NCBI GenBank assembly: GCA_015491485.1
Contig: WFVT01000394.1
Coordinates: 1-44,766, forward strand
DNA: 44,766 nt
Source: Candidatus Zhuqueibacterota bacterium
GTDB taxonomy: Bacteria > Zhuqueibacterota > Zhuqueibacteria > Zhuqueibacterales > Geothermadaptataceae
Direction of reading: 5' to 3'
Shown: piece after piece, positions 42,808-44,766 of the stretch
Position numbering within the stretch: the first letter of the stretch is position 1
Layout of the letters: each line of letters begins with the position of its first letter
The notes under the pieces: generated by a model
What the model was told of the DNA's origin: nothing
Seen by the model: only the letters and a program-made list of their open reading frames with translations
The model's database searches: none
Translations under genes and position numbers: made by a program

Positions 42808-44766
42808 ATGATGGAAAATCCTATTATTCTTGTCGTTGATGCGGACCCGAAAAATCTGCAAATTTTGCGAGAAGGGCTCGAAGCATCCGGGTTTACTGTC
42901 CTCACAGCCGTCGATGGTCAGGAAGCCTGGGAGAAAGTCTATACCGAGCGTCCGGACCTCGTTCTATCCGAGGTAAGCCTGCCGAAGCTGGACGGCTTTC
43001 AGCTCCTGGAACGGATAAAACAGGAGCCGACGACCGCTTCCATCCCAATTATGTTCTTAACCAACCGCCGAGAAATTCAGGACCGGGTACGCAGTTTGCG
43101 TGGCGGTGTCAAAGATTACATGATTAAGCCGCTGCATGTCAAAGAGGTGGTGGCCCGGATACGGATGATCCTGCGCCGGATGGAGCGAATGCGGCAGGAC
43201 GATGTGGAGCCGACGCGCAAATTGGTCGGCCGGCTGGAAGAGTACAGCGTGGCCGATCTGATTGAAAATTTCGGTGTCGAGCGCAAGACCGGCGTGCTGA
43301 ACGTGTATAATGAAAACAACAAGAACGGCGAAATCTATTTTCGGAACGGCGCTGTGGTGCACGCCACACTCGGAACCTTGAAAGCAGAAAAAGCAGTGTA
43401 TCAGATGCTGCCCTGGCGGCGGGGCCATTTTATTATGACTTTCAAGGATGTCCAGGTCGAGGATACCATTTCCGTGAGCAATTTAGGATTATTACTTCAC
43501 GGATTTAAGCGCATCGAAGAACGGGAAAAACTGTTCAAGATGCTGCCGTCGCCGGAAACCACGTTTGTGCTGACCGACAACTTCCGCAAGATCCTGAGTA
43601 AAAAAGAGCTGAGCGCGGAAGCCGCCAAGTTTTTGACCTTGATCGACGGCAAGCGCGACATCATGCAAATCATCGATGAAAGCTCGTACGATGATCTTAA
43701 AACCCTGGAACGGCTGGTAAAGCTTTATCAGCAGGGCTTTATCAAGCCGGGCAGCGCCGCTGAAGCGAAGCCGGCGGAAATCAAAATCGCGGATGTTGAA
43801 AAAGACAAGTCCAAAGCCCGGCCGGAGAAAGAAGAAGCCGACAGCGAAAAAGGTGCAGCACAGCAGCCCGGGGCACCGGAAAACGGCGCTTCAACGGTTT
43901 TTAATATTCGCGATTGGGCGAAACAGATTGAACTTGACGAAGACGTAAACGAAGAAAAACTTTCGAAAGCCGAGGAATCCCGGGACACAACGGAGGAGGC
44001 TCTGGAGAAGCCTGCAGTCAACGAAGCGCCGGAACCTGTTTCACCGGAACCATTAACTGCGCCTCCGCCTGAACCCCGGCCGACGGAAACAGCCAATGTC
44101 TCCCGGGAATCGGAAACGGTAGCGGAAATGTCGGCGGGAAGCACCGGTTCCAACGGCAGTCCTATCGCTTCCGATGAGGAGCCCGGCCGAGAGACGGTTT
44201 CGGTCCATACAGAAACGGAGGCGGTTACGCAGCACAGCGGCGCCGATGCTTCATCTTCACCACCGGAGCGGCAGGAGACTCTGAGCTATCCGGAGCCGTT
44301 GGCCATCAATGCATTCCGGCCGGATCTGGACATTTTAGCGGCAATTGCCAAATTCCAGCCCGGTGAGCCGTCCAGTGCGTTGGATCCGGTGGGAGGAGAT
44401 GATGATGAGCCGACGGATGAAATCTTGATTCCGAATATCCCCAAAGCCGTGCCGGAGGGGTTCGATCAGGAATCAGCCGAGAAGGAAGACGAAGTCGATG
44501 CAGAGGAAGCACTGGCAAACAACCACCTGACGATCGATATCGATTTGCTTTCACCGCGGAAATCAGAGGACGGCGAGGTCGCACCGGAAACCGATGAAAA
44601 GGTGATCCCGGCCGAGGAATCCGCAGCAGCGACTTCTCCGGAGGCGGACGGTCAAAAAGACGAGGCAGGGGCCATTGAGCCCGAGTCGCCACCGCCGAGA
44701 CCGATTAAAACACTGCCCAAGCGCGGATTACCCAGAATTCCATCCGATACCGGATCATTCCCGGAT
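42808..44766 (+). CDS. Pseudo-receiver + DUF4388 (PATAN) regulator, 3' end outside window
   Basis: The frame is open from ATG 42808 to the window edge (653 codons). Residues 1-125 form a receiver-like domain whose acidic pair is Asp11-Ala12 and whose phospho-acceptor position is Glu55 (LVLSEVSLPKLDG); Thr85 and Lys107 are kept. Residues ~130-240 match DUF4388: LVGRLEEYSVADLIENFG, KTGVLNVYN, GEIYFRNGAVVHATLG, AVYQMLPWRRGHF. A helical region (~245-310, SAEAAKFLTLIDGKRDIMQI) follows, then more than 300 residues of Pro/Glu/Ser/Ala-rich disordered sequence. DUF4388 regulators act in motility and gene control. ATG 42811 is an equal alternative start. Its C-terminal output is not seen. Confidence 0.85.
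   Translation, partial: MMENPIILVVDADPKNLQILREGLEASGFTVLTAVDGQEAWEKVYTERPDLVLSEVSLPKLDGFQLLERIKQEPTTASIPIMFLTNRREIQDRVRSLRGGVKDYMIKPLHVKEVVARIRMILRRMERMRQDDVEPTRKLVGRLEEYSVADLIENFGVERKTGVLNVYNENNKNGEIYFRNGAVVHATLGTLKAEKAVYQMLPWRRGHFIMTFKDVQVEDTISVSNLGLLLHGFKRIEEREKLFKMLPSPETTFVLTDNFRKILSKKELSAEAAKFLTLIDGKRDIMQIIDESSYDDLKTLERLVKLYQQGFIKPGSAAEAKPAEIKIADVEKDKSKARPEKEEADSEKGAAQQPGAPENGASTVFNIRDWAKQIELDEDVNEEKLSKAEESRDTTEEALEKPAVNEAPEPVSPEPLTAPPPEPRPTETANVSRESETVAEMSAGSTGSNGSPIASDEEPGRETVSVHTETEAVTQHSGADASSSPPERQETLSYPEPLAINAFRPDLDILAAIAKFQPGEPSSALDPVGGDDDEPTDEILIPNIPKAVPEGFDQESAEKEDEVDAEEALANNHLTIDIDLLSPRKSEDGEVAPETDEKVIPAEESAAATSPEADGQKDEAGAIEPESPPPRPIKTLPKRGLPRIPSDTGSFPD

Noticed and set aside
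1-44766. CRISPR array or tRNA genes
   Set aside because: No regularly spaced direct repeats with unique spacers were seen, and no tRNA cloverleaf was recognised in the gaps by eye; a tRNAscan run would be needed to exclude a tRNA formally.

Overview
The window is a chromosomal segment of a Gram-negative bacterium. It carries three lipid A pathway enzymes (an LpxB, an LpxK and a GnnA-like sugar dehydrogenase), lipobox lipoproteins and a predicted outer-membrane beta-barrel. A GWxTD-domain protein, a DUF5916 barrel, a GldA/GldF-GldG/DUF4340 transporter, a bacterial deoxynucleoside kinase and DUF4388/TackOD1 signalling proteins together point to the FCB superphylum, most likely a Calditrichota/KSB1-like lineage. 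That placement is inferred from gene content only; there is no rRNA gene. I saw no tRNA, rRNA, CRISPR array, prophage or complete IS.

Layout. (1) 1-7290: a tight plus-strand operon for surface motility or sensing, with an HDOD protein (cut by the window start), a GAF-PAS histidine kinase, a receiver-only regulator, a PilB-type pilus ATPase with an MshEN-like N-terminus, a second histidine kinase, and a receiver-TackOD1-degenerate GGDEF protein. (2) 7291-10478: a MITE-like repeat, a YkgJ-type cysteine-cluster protein, a lipid kinase, a decayed gene and an HD-domain hydrolase. (3) 10729-15590: a Gld-type ABC exporter operon closed by a clear intrinsic terminator. (4) 15694-20830: an SDR, a convergent YjbQ-like protein, a 1.4-kb repeat-rich spacer, then cupin / CopD-like / NnrS-like membrane genes. 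(5) 20914-29161: a minus-strand block with a GWxTD protein, a membrane-bound SpoIIE-type phosphatase, a quinone oxidoreductase and a DUF5916 barrel protein. (6) 29377-33629: a deoxynucleoside kinase, a lipoprotein and a HEAT-cyclophilin lipoprotein. (7) 34271-38656: a lipid A operon (Gfo/Idh, ICMT-like methyltransferase, LpxB, DUF374 acyltransferase, LpxK) with overlapping genes. (8) 38955-44766: a regulatory block with an NtrC-type sigma-54 activator, a long terminator-like hairpin, a sigma-54 promoter in front of an unrecognised 376-aa protein, a palindrome spanning the next gap, a zf-HC2 anti-sigma-like protein, and a DUF4388 response regulator (cut by the window end) whose phospho-acceptor Asp is Glu.

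The strongest unexpected signals are two. First, a family of four 209-324 bp interspersed elements with GTATCCGYCCGGTRAA terminal inverted repeats, two of them flanked by perfect 8-bp target duplications; they look like an undescribed MITE. Second, a possible regulatory cascade in block 8: sigma-54 activator, then a sigma-54-driven unknown protein paired with a zinc-finger anti-sigma-like partner through an intergenic palindrome, then a phosphomimetic regulator. Both rest on sequence reading alone.
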